DNA of 64,000 nt, from the NCBI RefSeq assembly GCF_024807145.1, contig NZ_JANUCA010000006.1:1-64000 (forward strand), read 5' to 3'. The notes beneath the pieces are model-generated. The model made no database searches and had not been told where the DNA came from. It was given only the letters and a program-made list of their open reading frames with translations. Shown here piece by piece: positions 1-7,650 of this stretch; position 1 is the first letter of the stretch; every line of letters starts with the position of its first letter. Source of the stretch: Microbacterium sp. AK031 (GTDB lineage Bacteria; Actinomycetota; Actinomycetes; Actinomycetales; Microbacteriaceae). Position numbers and translations under genes: made by a program.

Positions 1-737
1 TTCGCGGCGATCGCTTCCACCAAGCCTGCGTGGGCGTCGCTGGTGACGAGGCGGACACCGGTCAGGCCGCGGGCGACGAGGTCGGCGAAGAAGCTTGACC
101 ACGCCGCCCCGGTCTCGCTTGTCGCGACGCGGACGCCGAGGACTTCACGGCGCCCGTCCGCGTTCACCCCGGTCGCGACGAGGACGACGGCGTTGATGAC
201 GCGGCCGCCCTCACGGACCTTCATCGTGAGCGCGTCTGCGGCGACGAACGTGAACGGGCCCGCGTCGCCGAGAGGCCGGTGGCGGAACTGGTCGACGTTC
301 TCGTCGAGGTCCGTGGCCATCCTGGAGACCTGCGACTTGGACAGGGAGTGGATCCCGAGGGTCTTGACGAGCTTGTCCATCCGGCGGGTGGAGACGCCGG
401 CGAGGTAGCAGTCCGCGATCACGGTGATCATTGCCGTCTCCGCGCGTTTGCGTCGCTCCATCAGCCATTCCGGAAAATAGGTGCCCTGACGCAGCTTCGG
501 GACAGCGATATCAATCGTCCCGACCCGGGTATCCAGATCCCGGTGACGGTAGCCGTTGCGCTGGGTCGTGCGGTCGGGACTGGACATGCCCCACTCCGCG
601 CCGACCACGGCATCGGCGTCCGCGGACAGGAGAGCGTTGATCATGGTCTGCAGCAAGCTGCGCATCAAATCCGGCGACGCGTCCGACAGCGCTTCGCTAA
701 GCACGCCGGCAGGGTCGACAATATGAGGAGCGGTCAT
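1..737 (-). CDS. IS256-family (mutator) transposase, 3' part missing
   Basis: This is the N-terminal ~245 residues of a DDE transposase that continues beyond the left edge. From the ATG at 737 the protein begins MTAPHIVDPAGVL. It continues with the family's N-terminal helical region, the RNGYRHRDLDTRVGTIDIAVPKLRQG stretch (read in two parts, RNGYRHRDLDTR and GTIDIAVPKLRQG), and the zinc/HTH-like segment CYLAGVSTRRMDKLVKTLG. The catalytic core starts at about residue 165 with FVAADALTMKVRE, which carries the first catalytic Asp, and reaches VTSDAHAGLVEAIAA, which carries the second. A GGAA-type ribosome site precedes the ATG. The element inserted, or was retained, next to a decayed lactonase gene, so it marks the left border of the catabolic island. 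No frameshift is visible in the part that can be read. Confidence 0.93.
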   Translation of the reverse strand, partial: MTAPHIVDPAGVLSEALSDASPDLMRSLLQTMINALLSADADAVVGAEWGMSSPDRTTQRNGYRHRDLDTRVGTIDIAVPKLRQGTYFPEWLMERRKRAETAMITVIADCYLAGVSTRRMDKLVKTLGIHSLSKSQVSRMATDLDENVDQFRHRPLGDAGPFTFVAADALTMKVREGGRVINAVVLVATGVNADGRREVLGVRVATSETGAAWSSFFADLVARGLTGVRLVTSDAHAGLVEAIAA

Positions 738-855
738 CGTGATGATTCCTTTTCGAGTGAGAAGTAGAGAGCTTTCTCGAAGGATCACACGGTGACCGCG
801 TTCACGTCGATACCGACATGCTTGATCACCGTGCGCTACACCACTATGCGGGACT
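1..855 (-). mobile_element. IS256-family insertion sequence, one end only
   Basis: The element contains the transposase above plus its upstream terminal region. The likely outer end is near 840-855, where TACACCACTATGCGGGA reads outward; this resembles termini of actinobacterial IS256-family elements. The exact terminal inverted repeat and any target duplication cannot be checked because the other end lies outside the window. Confidence 0.6.
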
Positions 856-861
856 CAACTC

Positions 862-1062
862 TTGCCACGCCACGTACGCGGCAGTGTGTGGGCGTCTCTC
901 ACTCCACGAAGGCTTGTCCACTCGACCCCTTGCACCGAGGGTGCGTCGTCCCCAGGATCTCCGGGCATCACGAACGTCCACTCGTCGGACGGCTCGTCAC
1001 TCTCGCCTCCTCCCAACTCGAATCCAGGCGGCGGGGACTTCATCTGGCGGCGCACAAAGTCC
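862..1062 (-). pseudogene. unrecognised 3' gene fragment between IS and lactonase remnant
   Basis: On the minus strand an open frame runs WDRDFVRRQMKSPPPG through GVRDAHTLPRTWRGKS to a stop just inside the putative IS end. It does not match the C-terminal half of the gluconolactonase family seen at 12563-13456, although it directly follows the lactonase remnant. I do not recognise the family. It may be the tail of another gene joined by deletion, or simply non-coding sequence that is open because of high GC. Confidence 0.25.
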
Positions 1063-1566
1063 CTATCCCAAGGTAATCCCATTCGAAAGGGAGATGCCTG
1101 AGCGAAACAGTCGCAAGCGCCCGTCAGCCTCGAGCCGAAAGAGCTCCTCGACCCCGGTGTCGCCATCACGCGTGAGCGTGCCGACCACGAGGCGACCCTG
1201 CGGGTCAATGGTGGCGTCGTTGAAGCGGCGGTTCGCACGAAGAGGGCAGTGTCGTGAATCCACGACGGCGCCCGACGGGTCGAGATGCACGAAACGATCT
1301 GCTTCGATGATAAGCGTTCCGCCGTCGTCAGCGGGAAGGGTCGCGCAGACTTCGCGATCGGACGAGTAGACCAGGTTGGGTTCGTCCTCATCGGGATCGT
1401 CGCCGAATCTTCACGCCCACGCGGAGCATCCATCGATATCCACCCACAGCGCTCGCTCTCTACGAGAGTCCCAGGTGGGCCCCTCTCGACGAGAGTCCCA
1501 GGTGGGCCCCTCCCCCAGCTCGAAGGTTCTACTGCCGAGTTGCGCGAGCTGCCGGCTCTCGTGTGA
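1063..1566 (-). pseudogene. SMP-30/gluconolactonase pseudogene, frameshifted and truncated
   Basis: The N-terminal half of an SMP-30/LRE lactonase is visible in two frames. The first frame gives the metal-site segment GEGPTWDSRR and ALWVDIDG, then shifts near 1405. The second frame gives SSDREVCATLPADDGG, RRFNDATIDPQGRLVVGTL and SLSNGITLG before a stop at 1063, where the intact paralog at 12563-13456 continues. The EGPTWDSRR segment is duplicated in tandem. The pseudogene follows the SDR at 1577-2368, just as the intact lactonase follows the paralogous SDR at 13428-14225, so these are two copies of one SDR-lactonase pair with this copy decaying. The lactone-opening step of this operon must be supplied by the other copy or by chance hydrolysis. 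Confidence 0.85.
1456..1509. repeat. 27-bp tandem duplication inside lactonase pseudogene
   Basis: Two consecutive 27-bp units (1456-1482 and 1483-1509) differ at one base and duplicate nine codons, EGPTWDSRR, over the metal-binding N-terminal motif of the SMP-30 remnant. The duplication is in frame, so it is not itself the frameshift. Confidence 0.9.
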
Positions 1567-1576
1567 TGAATCCGGC

Positions 1577-2368
1577 TCAGGCAAAGCGGGCTCCGAGACC
1601 CCCGTCGACCTCCCATGTCGCCCCGGTGACGAAGGCCGCGTGATCAGAGGCAATGAACGAGACCGTTGGCGCGATATCGGCAGGCGTGGCGACTCGACGC
1701 AGAGCGTGCGTGCTCTCGATGCGCTCGACGGCCTCGGGCCCGATGCGGTCGAAGAGCTCCTGAACGCGCTCGCTGCGCGTCCACCCCGGGCAGACCATGT
1801 TGACGCGCACTCCCCTGGGGCCGTAGTCCAGCGCGAGCGAACGCGTGAGCCCGCCCAGGCCTGCTTTGCCGGCGGCGTAGGGGAACGCACCCTCCTCGGT
1901 CAGCCGCGCGTGCAGCGAGCCGATGTTGACGATGTTCCCGCCACCCGCCGCGATCATCGACGGCAGCACGGCGCGAGACATGAGCCATGCCGAGGTGAGG
2001 TTGAGGCGCATGATCGCGTCCCACCGATCGATGCTCATGCTGACGGCATCCTCACTGGCATCCTCGCACGCGTTGTTGATGAGGATGTCGATCGCGCCCT
2101 CCTGAGTCACGATCTCGGCGACGGCCTCGATGACGGCACGCTCATCGGTCACATCGACGTGCCGGTAGCGGCAGGTGTCGCCGAGATGGTCGGCGACAGC
2201 CTCACCCTCCTCGTCGGCGATGTCGAAGATCCAAACCCGCGCCCCGTCAGCGACCCCCTGCTCGGCGATGGCCGCGCCGATCCCGAGCGCGCCGCCGGTG
2301 ACGATCGCGGTCTTGCCCTCCCAGAGCCGCCCGGCCGGGCCCCCTCCGATGGCTTCCACTGTCGACAT
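1577..2368 (-). CDS. SDR-family sugar dehydrogenase (probable aldose 1-dehydrogenase)
   Basis: This is a classical 263-residue short-chain dehydrogenase. It has the nucleotide-binding TGGALGIG (expected TGxxxGxG) near residue 25, NNACEDAS at the NNAG position, the catalytic Ser in NIGSLHARL, and YAAGK as the YxxxK pair. The C-terminus ends GGLGARFA. It shares long stretches with the SDR at 13428-14225, including FPYAAGKAG/FPYGVSKAG, GWTRSERV and the identical ARFA tail, so the two are paralogs. A strong GAGGAGGAG ribosome site lies before the ATG at 2368 and the gap to the enolase-like gene is 21 bp. Pairing with a lactonase (here a pseudogene) suggests oxidation of an aldose, such as galactose, to its lactone. 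The substrate is inferred. Confidence 0.75.
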   Translation of the reverse strand: MSTVEAIGGGPAGRLWEGKTAIVTGGALGIGAAIAEQGVADGARVWIFDIADEEGEAVADHLGDTCRYRHVDVTDERAVIEAVAEIVTQEGAIDILINNACEDASEDAVSMSIDRWDAIMRLNLTSAWLMSRAVLPSMIAAGGGNIVNIGSLHARLTEEGAFPYAAGKAGLGGLTRSLALDYGPRGVRVNMVCPGWTRSERVQELFDRIGPEAVERIESTHALRRVATPADIAPTVSFIASDHAAFVTGATWEVDGGLGARFA

Positions 2369-2389
2369 CCTGGTCTCCTCCTCTCCACT

Positions 2390-3676
2390 TCACGCAGACC
2401 GGCGGTACCCCGCCAGCGCGTCACGTCCGGCGAACGGCAGGTCGCCAATGCTCTCGAGTTCCAGCAGGCGGTTCCACTTGGCGGTGCGCTCGCTACGCAT
2501 CGTGGATCCGACCTTGATCTGCCGCGCGCCCCATCCGACGGCGAGGTCCGCCAGCCACGAGTCTTCCGTATCTCCGGACCGCGCGCTGACCACCGTTTCA
2601 AAGCCTGCGCCGATCGCCTCGAACACGACCCGCTCGGCGCGCGACACCGACCCCGCCTGGTTGACCTTGACCAGCACGGCATTCGCAGATGCCTCCCCGA
2701 TACCGCGCCGGACCCGCCCGAGGTTCGTCGCGAAGTGATCGTCCCCGAGCATCTGCACGTGAGGCAGGCGCGCGGTCGCCGCACGGGCCCCCGCCCAGTC
2801 ATCCTCGCCGACGACGTCCTCGATCGACACGATGGGATAGCGCGTGGTCCACCCGGCGACCAGGTCGAGCCACTCGGCGACGGCGAGTCGCTCGCCCTGC
2901 CCTGCAAGCACGATCGCGTCGCCCTCGACGAGCTGCGTCGCGGCGATGTCGAGCGCGATCGCCATCTCGTCTCCGGTGAACCCCGCCGCATCGATGCCGT
3001 CGGCGAGCAGTGCGAGCACCGCCTCATTGCTCTCAAGTCGAGCAGCGAGACCCCCTTCGTCGGCGACCAGCGCCGACCACCCACCGCGTTCATCCAGCAG
3101 ACGTGCGCAGGCGGCGCGGACGCGTGCGATCTGCTCGATGCCCTCGGTGAAGGATGCCGCTCCGACAGGCACGGCGAGGAAGTCCTGCACGTCGACGGCG
3201 CGACCCGCGTGCGCGCCGCCGGAGAGGATATTCACCATCGGCATCGGGATGCTCGCCGGCCGCGGGCCGGTCAGCGTCGACCAGAGCGGAGCGCGCTCGG
3301 ATGCCGCGTGAGCAACGGTCGCCGCGAGCGAGATCGCGAGAGCGGCGTTCGACCCGAGCCGTCCCAGGTTGTCGGTGCCGTCGTGCTCTTCGACGGCGGC
3401 GTCGAGGCCCTCCCGGTCAGCGACCGAGCGCCCCTCGACGATTCGGGCGTACTCCTCGTTTACGGCGCGGACCGCACCGGCGACGCCCCACCCGCCGTAG
3501 CGGTCACCGCCGTCGCGCTGCTCGAGCGCCTCGTGGCGCCCCGTGGAGGCGCCAGAGGGCACCACCGCACGGCCTTCAGCGCCGTTGGCGAGCGTCAGCG
3601 TGCACGCGACCGTGGGGCGGCCACGTGAGTCGAGGGCCTCCCAGGCGTGGGTGCGGACAATGCGATCGTCGGTCAT
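2390..3676 (-). CDS. enolase paralog with altered active site
   Basis: This 428-residue protein is collinear with enolase (2-phosphoglycerate dehydratase, normally about 425-430 residues) and has PSGASTG, VADEGG, IED, LGDD, KVNQAGS and IKVGSTMRSER. The lysines equivalent to yeast Lys345 (KVNQ) and Lys396 (IKVGS) and the Glu211 equivalent (ADEGG) are present. However, the canonical SHRSGE reads SARSGD, which loses the His373 equivalent. QEFM reads QDFL, so the Glu168 equivalent is Asp. GGKHA reads GGAHA. A housekeeping enolase would not be expected in a sugar operon, so this is a specialised paralog. I chose the ATG at 3676, which overlaps the kinase stop as ATGA, over the ATG at 3703. It may act on 2-phosphoglycerate or a related phospho-acid made by the adjacent kinase. 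Confidence 0.85.
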   Translation of the reverse strand: MTDDRIVRTHAWEALDSRGRPTVACTLTLANGAEGRAVVPSGASTGRHEALEQRDGGDRYGGWGVAGAVRAVNEEYARIVEGRSVADREGLDAAVEEHDGTDNLGRLGSNAALAISLAATVAHAASERAPLWSTLTGPRPASIPMPMVNILSGGAHAGRAVDVQDFLAVPVGAASFTEGIEQIARVRAACARLLDERGGWSALVADEGGLAARLESNEAVLALLADGIDAAGFTGDEMAIALDIAATQLVEGDAIVLAGQGERLAVAEWLDLVAGWTTRYPIVSIEDVVGEDDWAGARAATARLPHVQMLGDDHFATNLGRVRRGIGEASANAVLVKVNQAGSVSRAERVVFEAIGAGFETVVSARSGDTEDSWLADLAVGWGARQIKVGSTMRSERTAKWNRLLELESIGDLPFAGRDALAGYRRSA

Positions 3677-4671
3677 TCCGTTTCCTGTTCCATCAGTGTC
3701 CATGCAGTCTCGGGCGCGTCCGGCGCCTCGAGGAGCAACGTTCGTCCCAGTTCATGCGCGCGACGCTGCTCGGGTGCGCGCAGGTATTCTGCGGGCGACT
3801 TGCCATCGACTCGCGCCAGCAGCAGGCATCCGATCTGTCGCGACAGATGCGCGGCATCCGGAATCGGCGTGTCTCGGGTGTAGGCGTCGAGAAACGCTCG
3901 GGATGCCTCGGCGAACGCGTCGCGGCGCTCTGGTGCATGGATCGTCTTGAGAAGCAGATGGGTCTCGAGAAAGGCGACATCGAAGCTGGGATCCCCCAAG
4001 TGCGCGACCTCGAAGTCGATGATCCAAGCGCCACCGTCGCCGACGAGAATATTCTTGGGCGAGAAGTCCCCGTGGACCAAACACTGGCGGGTGTCGCGCA
4101 TGCGCTCCACCACGTCGTCGATCGCCGTCGCGAGGTCAGGGTTTCGGCGGGCCGCCGTGCGGTGGTACGGCTCGATCCGGAGAACGTCGAACGTCTCGAC
4201 ATCCGCAACGAGCTCTGCGCTGAGACCGCTTCCCCCTCGCGTAGCCTGATGCATGCGGGAAAGCGATCCGCCGAGCTGAGCAGCGATAGCGGGGTCGACA
4301 TCCCCGGCCAGGAGGCGAGTCTTCCAGTCGGTCCAGTCGTCGGGCGCCTGCTCCATCGTCATCGTGAGCGCCTCGGAGTCGAGGTCAACGACCGCCGGTG
4401 CCGCATCCGGGTCGATGCCCGACAGAACGCGCAGCCCTTCCGCCTCGCGTAGCACCCGCTCCCGTGGCGCAAACCAGGCCTCCGCGACCGCGAGCTTGGC
4501 TCGCGCCTGCTTGAGCACGAGGCGACGGGACCGGTCGGTCACGGCCAAGACGACGTTGCTCACTCCCCCACCGAGCAGCTGCGCCGTCGCGCGCGTACCG
4601 TCGACGACCCCCCGGCCGGCGAGATACGGAACGACGCTCTGCTCGTCGAGCAGCTCTTCGGCATCATTCAA
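3673..4671 (-). CDS. APH-fold small-molecule kinase (candidate glycerate-type kinase)
   Basis: This is a 332-residue aminoglycoside-phosphotransferase/choline-kinase-fold protein. The N-lobe has LLGGGVSNVVLAV and LVLKQA (nucleotide lysine). The catalytic loop is LVHGDFSPKNIL and the metal motif is IIDFEVAHLGDPSFDVAF. Such kinases phosphorylate hydroxyls on small metabolites. The start is a TTG that overlaps the upstream SDR stop (TTGA), and the gene overlaps the enolase-like start by ATGA, so translation is coupled on both sides. Its position between a diketo-acid-hydrolase module and an enolase paralog suggests that it phosphorylates the hydroxy-acid released by hydrolysis, for example glycerate to 2-phosphoglycerate. 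An antibiotic-resistance role is unlikely in this context. Confidence 0.8.
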   Translation of the reverse strand: MNDAEELLDEQSVVPYLAGRGVVDGTRATAQLLGGGVSNVVLAVTDRSRRLVLKQARAKLAVAEAWFAPRERVLREAEGLRVLSGIDPDAAPAVVDLDSEALTMTMEQAPDDWTDWKTRLLAGDVDPAIAAQLGGSLSRMHQATRGGSGLSAELVADVETFDVLRIEPYHRTAARRNPDLATAIDDVVERMRDTRQCLVHGDFSPKNILVGDGGAWIIDFEVAHLGDPSFDVAFLETHLLLKTIHAPERRDAFAEASRAFLDAYTRDTPIPDAAHLSRQIGCLLLARVDGKSPAEYLRAPEQRRAHELGRTLLLEAPDAPETAWTLMEQETE

Positions 4672-5441
4672 TATGTCGCCCGCCCGCCGCTAAGGTCAAA
4701 GGTGAAGCCAGTGGTGAATCCCGCGGCGGGCGAGATGACGAATGCGATCATCTCCGCCACCTCGTCCAGCTCGCCGGTGCGCCCCATCGGGATCTTCTCG
4801 AGCATGTAGTCGATGACCGACTGGGGCTGGCTGTCGAGGAACGGCGTGCGGATGACGGCGGGCGCGAGCGCGTTGACCGTGATCCCGGCGCGGCTGTACT
4901 CCTTGCCCTGCGCCTTGACGAGTCCGATGAGCCCTGCCTTGCTCGCGGAATAGCCGATCATGTTCGGGTTGCCCTCTTTGCCGGCGATCGACGCGACGTG
5001 TAGGATTCGCCCGTAGCCGTGCTCGAGGAAGTGCGGCACGGCGACCCGCGCAATCGTCAGGCCGGGCGTGAGGTTCACCGCGAGCGTGCGCTCGAACTCG
5101 TCGATCTCGACCTCGTGGCTGGGCCGTCCGAGCGGCCCTTGGATGCCGGCGGAGTTGACGACCGCGTGGACTCGCCCGCACCGCGCAACCGCACAGTCGA
5201 ACGCGGCACGCACGTCGGCCTCGTCGGTCACGTCGCACGCGGCGGATGCCGCGATACCCCCGGCATCCCGGATCGCCGCCGCGACCGCCTCGGCGGCGTC
5301 TCCATCACGGTCAGCGACGGTGACATCGACGCCACGTGCACCGAGCAGCAGAGCGGTCGCTTCGCCGATACCAGCGCCACCACCGATCACCACGGCGGCG
5401 TAGTCGCGCGGGAACTGCTCGAGAGCGACGTGCGCGCTCAT
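4668..5441 (-). CDS. SDR, probable 2-keto-3-deoxy-aldonate 4-dehydrogenase
   Basis: This 257-residue SDR has GGGAGIG in the nucleotide loop, NSAGIQGPLG, the catalytic Ser in VASIAGKEGNPN, YSASK, and the tail LSGGRATY. SDRs with SIAGKEGNPN next to a FAH-family hydrolase are the 2-keto-3-deoxy-L-fuconate/L-rhamnonate 4-dehydrogenases of hydrolytic sugar-acid pathways, which oxidise C4 to make the 2,4-diketo acid. The ATG overlaps the FAH stop (ATGA), which supports a two-step unit. The substrate could be the 6-deoxy acid from L-fuconate, or a C6-hydroxylated acid from D- or L-galactonate. The flanking kinase and enolase paralog argue for the latter. Confidence 0.8.
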   Translation of the reverse strand: MSAHVALEQFPRDYAAVVIGGGAGIGEATALLLGARGVDVTVADRDGDAAEAVAAAIRDAGGIAASAACDVTDEADVRAAFDCAVARCGRVHAVVNSAGIQGPLGRPSHEVEIDEFERTLAVNLTPGLTIARVAVPHFLEHGYGRILHVASIAGKEGNPNMIGYSASKAGLIGLVKAQGKEYSRAGITVNALAPAVIRTPFLDSQPQSVIDYMLEKIPMGRTGELDEVAEMIAFVISPAAGFTTGFTFDLSGGRATY

Positions 5442-6301
5442 CGCGTACCACCACGCACGAACTCCGCGAACTCGTGGCGCTGCACGCCGAGACCGGTGAT
5501 CTCGACCTCGACGACATCACCCGCAGAGAGGAACTTGCCGGGCGTGAAGCCCGATCCGACGCCCTGCGGGGTTCCGGTATTGATGACGTCCCCGGGGAGC
5601 AGCGTCATGAACTGACTGACGTACCAGACGAGATGATCGACGTCGAAGATCATGTCGGCCGTCGACGAGTTCTGCCGAACCTCGTTGTTCACCCGCAGTC
5701 GCAGGTCGAGTGCTTGCGGATCGGGGATCTCGTCGGTGGTCGCGATCCAGGGCCCGAGCGGGTTGAAGGTGTCGCAATTCTTGCCCTTGTCCCACTGCCC
5801 ACCGCGCTCGAGTTGGAAGTGGCGCTCCGAGACATCGTCCGAGATCGCATACCCGAGGATGTGCTCGCGCGCCTCGGCGGGCGATGAGAGGTACTCGGCG
5901 CGCCGCCCGATCACGATGGCAAGCTCGACCTCGTAGTCGGTCTTCTCACTGCTCGGGGGAATGATGACCGTATCGTTCGGCCCTTGCACAGTGTAGGGCG
6001 TCTTCATGAAGAGGATCGGCTCCTCAGGGATCGGCATCTGTGCCTCCGCCGCGTGCTGACGGTAGTTCAGTCCGACGCAGACGACCTTGCCGGGCCGAGC
6101 AATCGGAGACCCGATACGCACCGTCGTCAGGTCGATATCCGCGGCATCCTCGGCGAGTGCGGCCTTGATGAGGTCCATTCCCTCGATCGTCATCGGGTCT
6201 GCACCCTCGGTGATCACGGAGCGCACGTCGAGCCCCAGAACCCCGTCGGTGCTCGCGACCTCGATCTCGTGGCCTGGGTCTCCTACGCGAAGGAACTTCA
6301 T
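5438..6301 (-). CDS. FAH-family 2,4-diketo-3-deoxy-aldonate hydrolase
   Basis: This 287-residue member of the fumarylacetoacetate hydrolase superfamily has the core motifs VGLNYRQHAAE, EPILFMKTP, SEKTDYEVELAIVIG (metal ligands Glu/Glu), DVSERHFQLERGGQW, KNCDTFNPLGPW and NTGTPQGVGSGF. This pattern matches the 2,4-diketo-3-deoxy-L-fuconate/L-rhamnonate hydrolases, which cleave C3-C4 to pyruvate plus a hydroxy-acid. With a fuconate-type substrate the second product is L-lactate. With a galactonate-type substrate it is glycerate. This is the first gene of the operon, with AGAGGA before the ATG at 6301, and it faces the shared promoter region at 6302-6446. Confidence 0.88.
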   Translation of the reverse strand: MKFLRVGDPGHEIEVASTDGVLGLDVRSVITEGADPMTIEGMDLIKAALAEDAADIDLTTVRIGSPIARPGKVVCVGLNYRQHAAEAQMPIPEEPILFMKTPYTVQGPNDTVIIPPSSEKTDYEVELAIVIGRRAEYLSSPAEAREHILGYAISDDVSERHFQLERGGQWDKGKNCDTFNPLGPWIATTDEIPDPQALDLRLRVNNEVRQNSSTADMIFDVDHLVWYVSQFMTLLPGDVINTGTPQGVGSGFTPGKFLSAGDVVEVEITGLGVQRHEFAEFVRGGTR

Positions 6302-6446
6302 CGTCGTCCTCTCATTCGTCCGTACTGACGTCTACTGCCAGAAAGATATCAGATACGTCGACGCCGCTCAACGCGGAACTGCGGGGATTTTTCGCGAAAA
6401 CCGCATGTGCATATCTGATACCTTTGCGGGAACAAGGAGGTTGAAC
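6302..6446. promoter_or_regulatory. divergent promoter with two TATCNGATA boxes
   Basis: The 145-bp gap between the divergent FAH and galactonate-dehydratase operons holds TATCAGATA at 6347-6355 and TATCTGATA at 6412-6420. Each is a 9-bp palindrome around one base, and they are reverse complements of each other. A third copy with the same flanks, CATATCAGATACC, is at 53480-53488 before another transporter operon. Small palindromes of this form suit the FadR-type regulator encoded at 7651, which is my inferred ligand. Confidence 0.7.
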
Positions 6447-7592
6447 ATGAAGATCGCCCGGATCGAGACGTTCCTGGTGCCGCCACGCTGGTTGTTCGTG
6501 CGCGTGGAGACCGATGAGGGCCTGGTCGGCTGGGGAGAGCCGGTTGTCGAGGGCCGCGCACGCACGGTGAAGGCTGCTGTCGAAGAGCTCTCTGCCCCGC
6601 TCATCGGGCGAGACTCGAGCCGCATCGAGGACCTCTGGCAAGAGCTCACGCGAGCGGGCTTCTACCGAGGTGGCGCAGTGTTCTCCAGCGCCATCGCCGG
6701 ACTCGACCAGGCTCTGTGGGACATCGCCGGCAAGCGCCTCGGCGTCCCGATCTACCAGCTTCTCGGCGGTGCCGTGCGCGAACGCGCACGCGTCTACGCG
6801 TGGATCGCCGGCGACCGCCCCGGCGATATCGCCGCCGAGGCGCAGATCCGCCGCGAACAGGGGTTCGACTGCGTGAAGATGAACGGATCCGCCGAGCTGA
6901 CTGCGATCCCGTCCTCGGGCGACCTCCGCTCCGTCATCGCGCGCGCCGAGGCGGTGCGCGATGCAATGGGCGACGACGACTTCGCGCTCGACTTCCACGG
7001 TCGGTTCTCGCCCGCGATGTCACGTCGAACGCTCCCCCTGCTGGAGTCGTTGAATCCGCTGTTCGTCGAGGAGCCGGTTGTTCCCGAGCTCGCCGGCGCG
7101 CATCTGGCTCGGATCGTGGAATCGACGACAGTGCCGATTGCCACCGGCGAGCGCGCGTACTCACGCTGGGACTTCGTTCCCCTGTTGGCCTCTGGAATCG
7201 CCGTGGCTCAGCCGGATGTGTCCCACTGCGGCGGGATCTCAGAGATGCGACGCATCGCCGCGCAGGCCGAGACCTCTGGAGTTGCACTGGCCCCGCACTG
7301 CCCGCTCGGTCCGATTGCTTTGGCGTCGTGTCTGCAGGTTGACTTCGCAGCGCCGAACTTCCTGATCCAGGAGCAGAGCCGTGGCATCCACTACAACGAC
7401 GACTGGGACGTGCTCGACTACGTGCTCGATGGCTCGGTCTTCGACGTGGTAGCTGGCTCGATCGAGCGCCCCACGCGTCCCGGGCTCGGAATCGAGATCG
7501 ACGACGCAGCTGTTCGGGACGCGGCCAAGCGCGGTCACGACTGGCACGCGCCTGTGTGGCGGCATCGTGACGGAAGCCTCGCCGAGTGGTGA
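6447..7592 (+). CDS. dgoD: D-galactonate dehydratase family (enolase superfamily)
   Basis: This 381-residue mandelate-racemase-type dehydratase converts D-galactonate to 2-keto-3-deoxy-D-galactonate. The metal ligands and acid/base residues are visible in order: VKMNGS (Lys region), DFHGRF (Asp and the DgoD-specific His-Gly-Arg), FVEEPV (Glu), IATGERAYSRWDF (Glu), QPDVSHCGG and LAPHCPLGPIALAS (His). The run SRWDF...HCPLGPIALAS is characteristic of DgoD. AAGGAGG at 6434-6440 sits six bases before the ATG at 6447, so the longer upstream frame is rejected. It is divergent from the FAH-SDR-kinase-enolase operon, which could consume its product. Confidence 0.92.
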   Translation: MKIARIETFLVPPRWLFVRVETDEGLVGWGEPVVEGRARTVKAAVEELSAPLIGRDSSRIEDLWQELTRAGFYRGGAVFSSAIAGLDQALWDIAGKRLGVPIYQLLGGAVRERARVYAWIAGDRPGDIAAEAQIRREQGFDCVKMNGSAELTAIPSSGDLRSVIARAEAVRDAMGDDDFALDFHGRFSPAMSRRTLPLLESLNPLFVEEPVVPELAGAHLARIVESTTVPIATGERAYSRWDFVPLLASGIAVAQPDVSHCGGISEMRRIAAQAETSGVALAPHCPLGPIALASCLQVDFAAPNFLIQEQSRGIHYNDDWDVLDYVLDGSVFDVVAGSIERPTRPGLGIEIDDAAVRDAAKRGHDWHAPVWRHRDGSLAEW

Positions 7593-7650
7593 GCTCGTGC
7601 CTCCAACACTCGTGAACCCTGAGATCACCAGGGAGGATAAGCTCCATGCT

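Noticed and set aside
1376-3628. 750-codon open frame on the plus strand
   Set aside because: It lies antisense to the SDR and enolase-like genes, has Arg/Asp/His-rich composition without family motifs, and is explained by third-position GC of the real minus-strand genes.
2390-3676. Housekeeping enolase
   Set aside because: Changed catalytic residues and operon context argue for a specialised paralog.
3673-4671. Aminoglycoside-resistance kinase
   Set aside because: The APH fold is broad. Translational coupling with sugar-acid genes and an enolase paralog makes a metabolic substrate far more likely.
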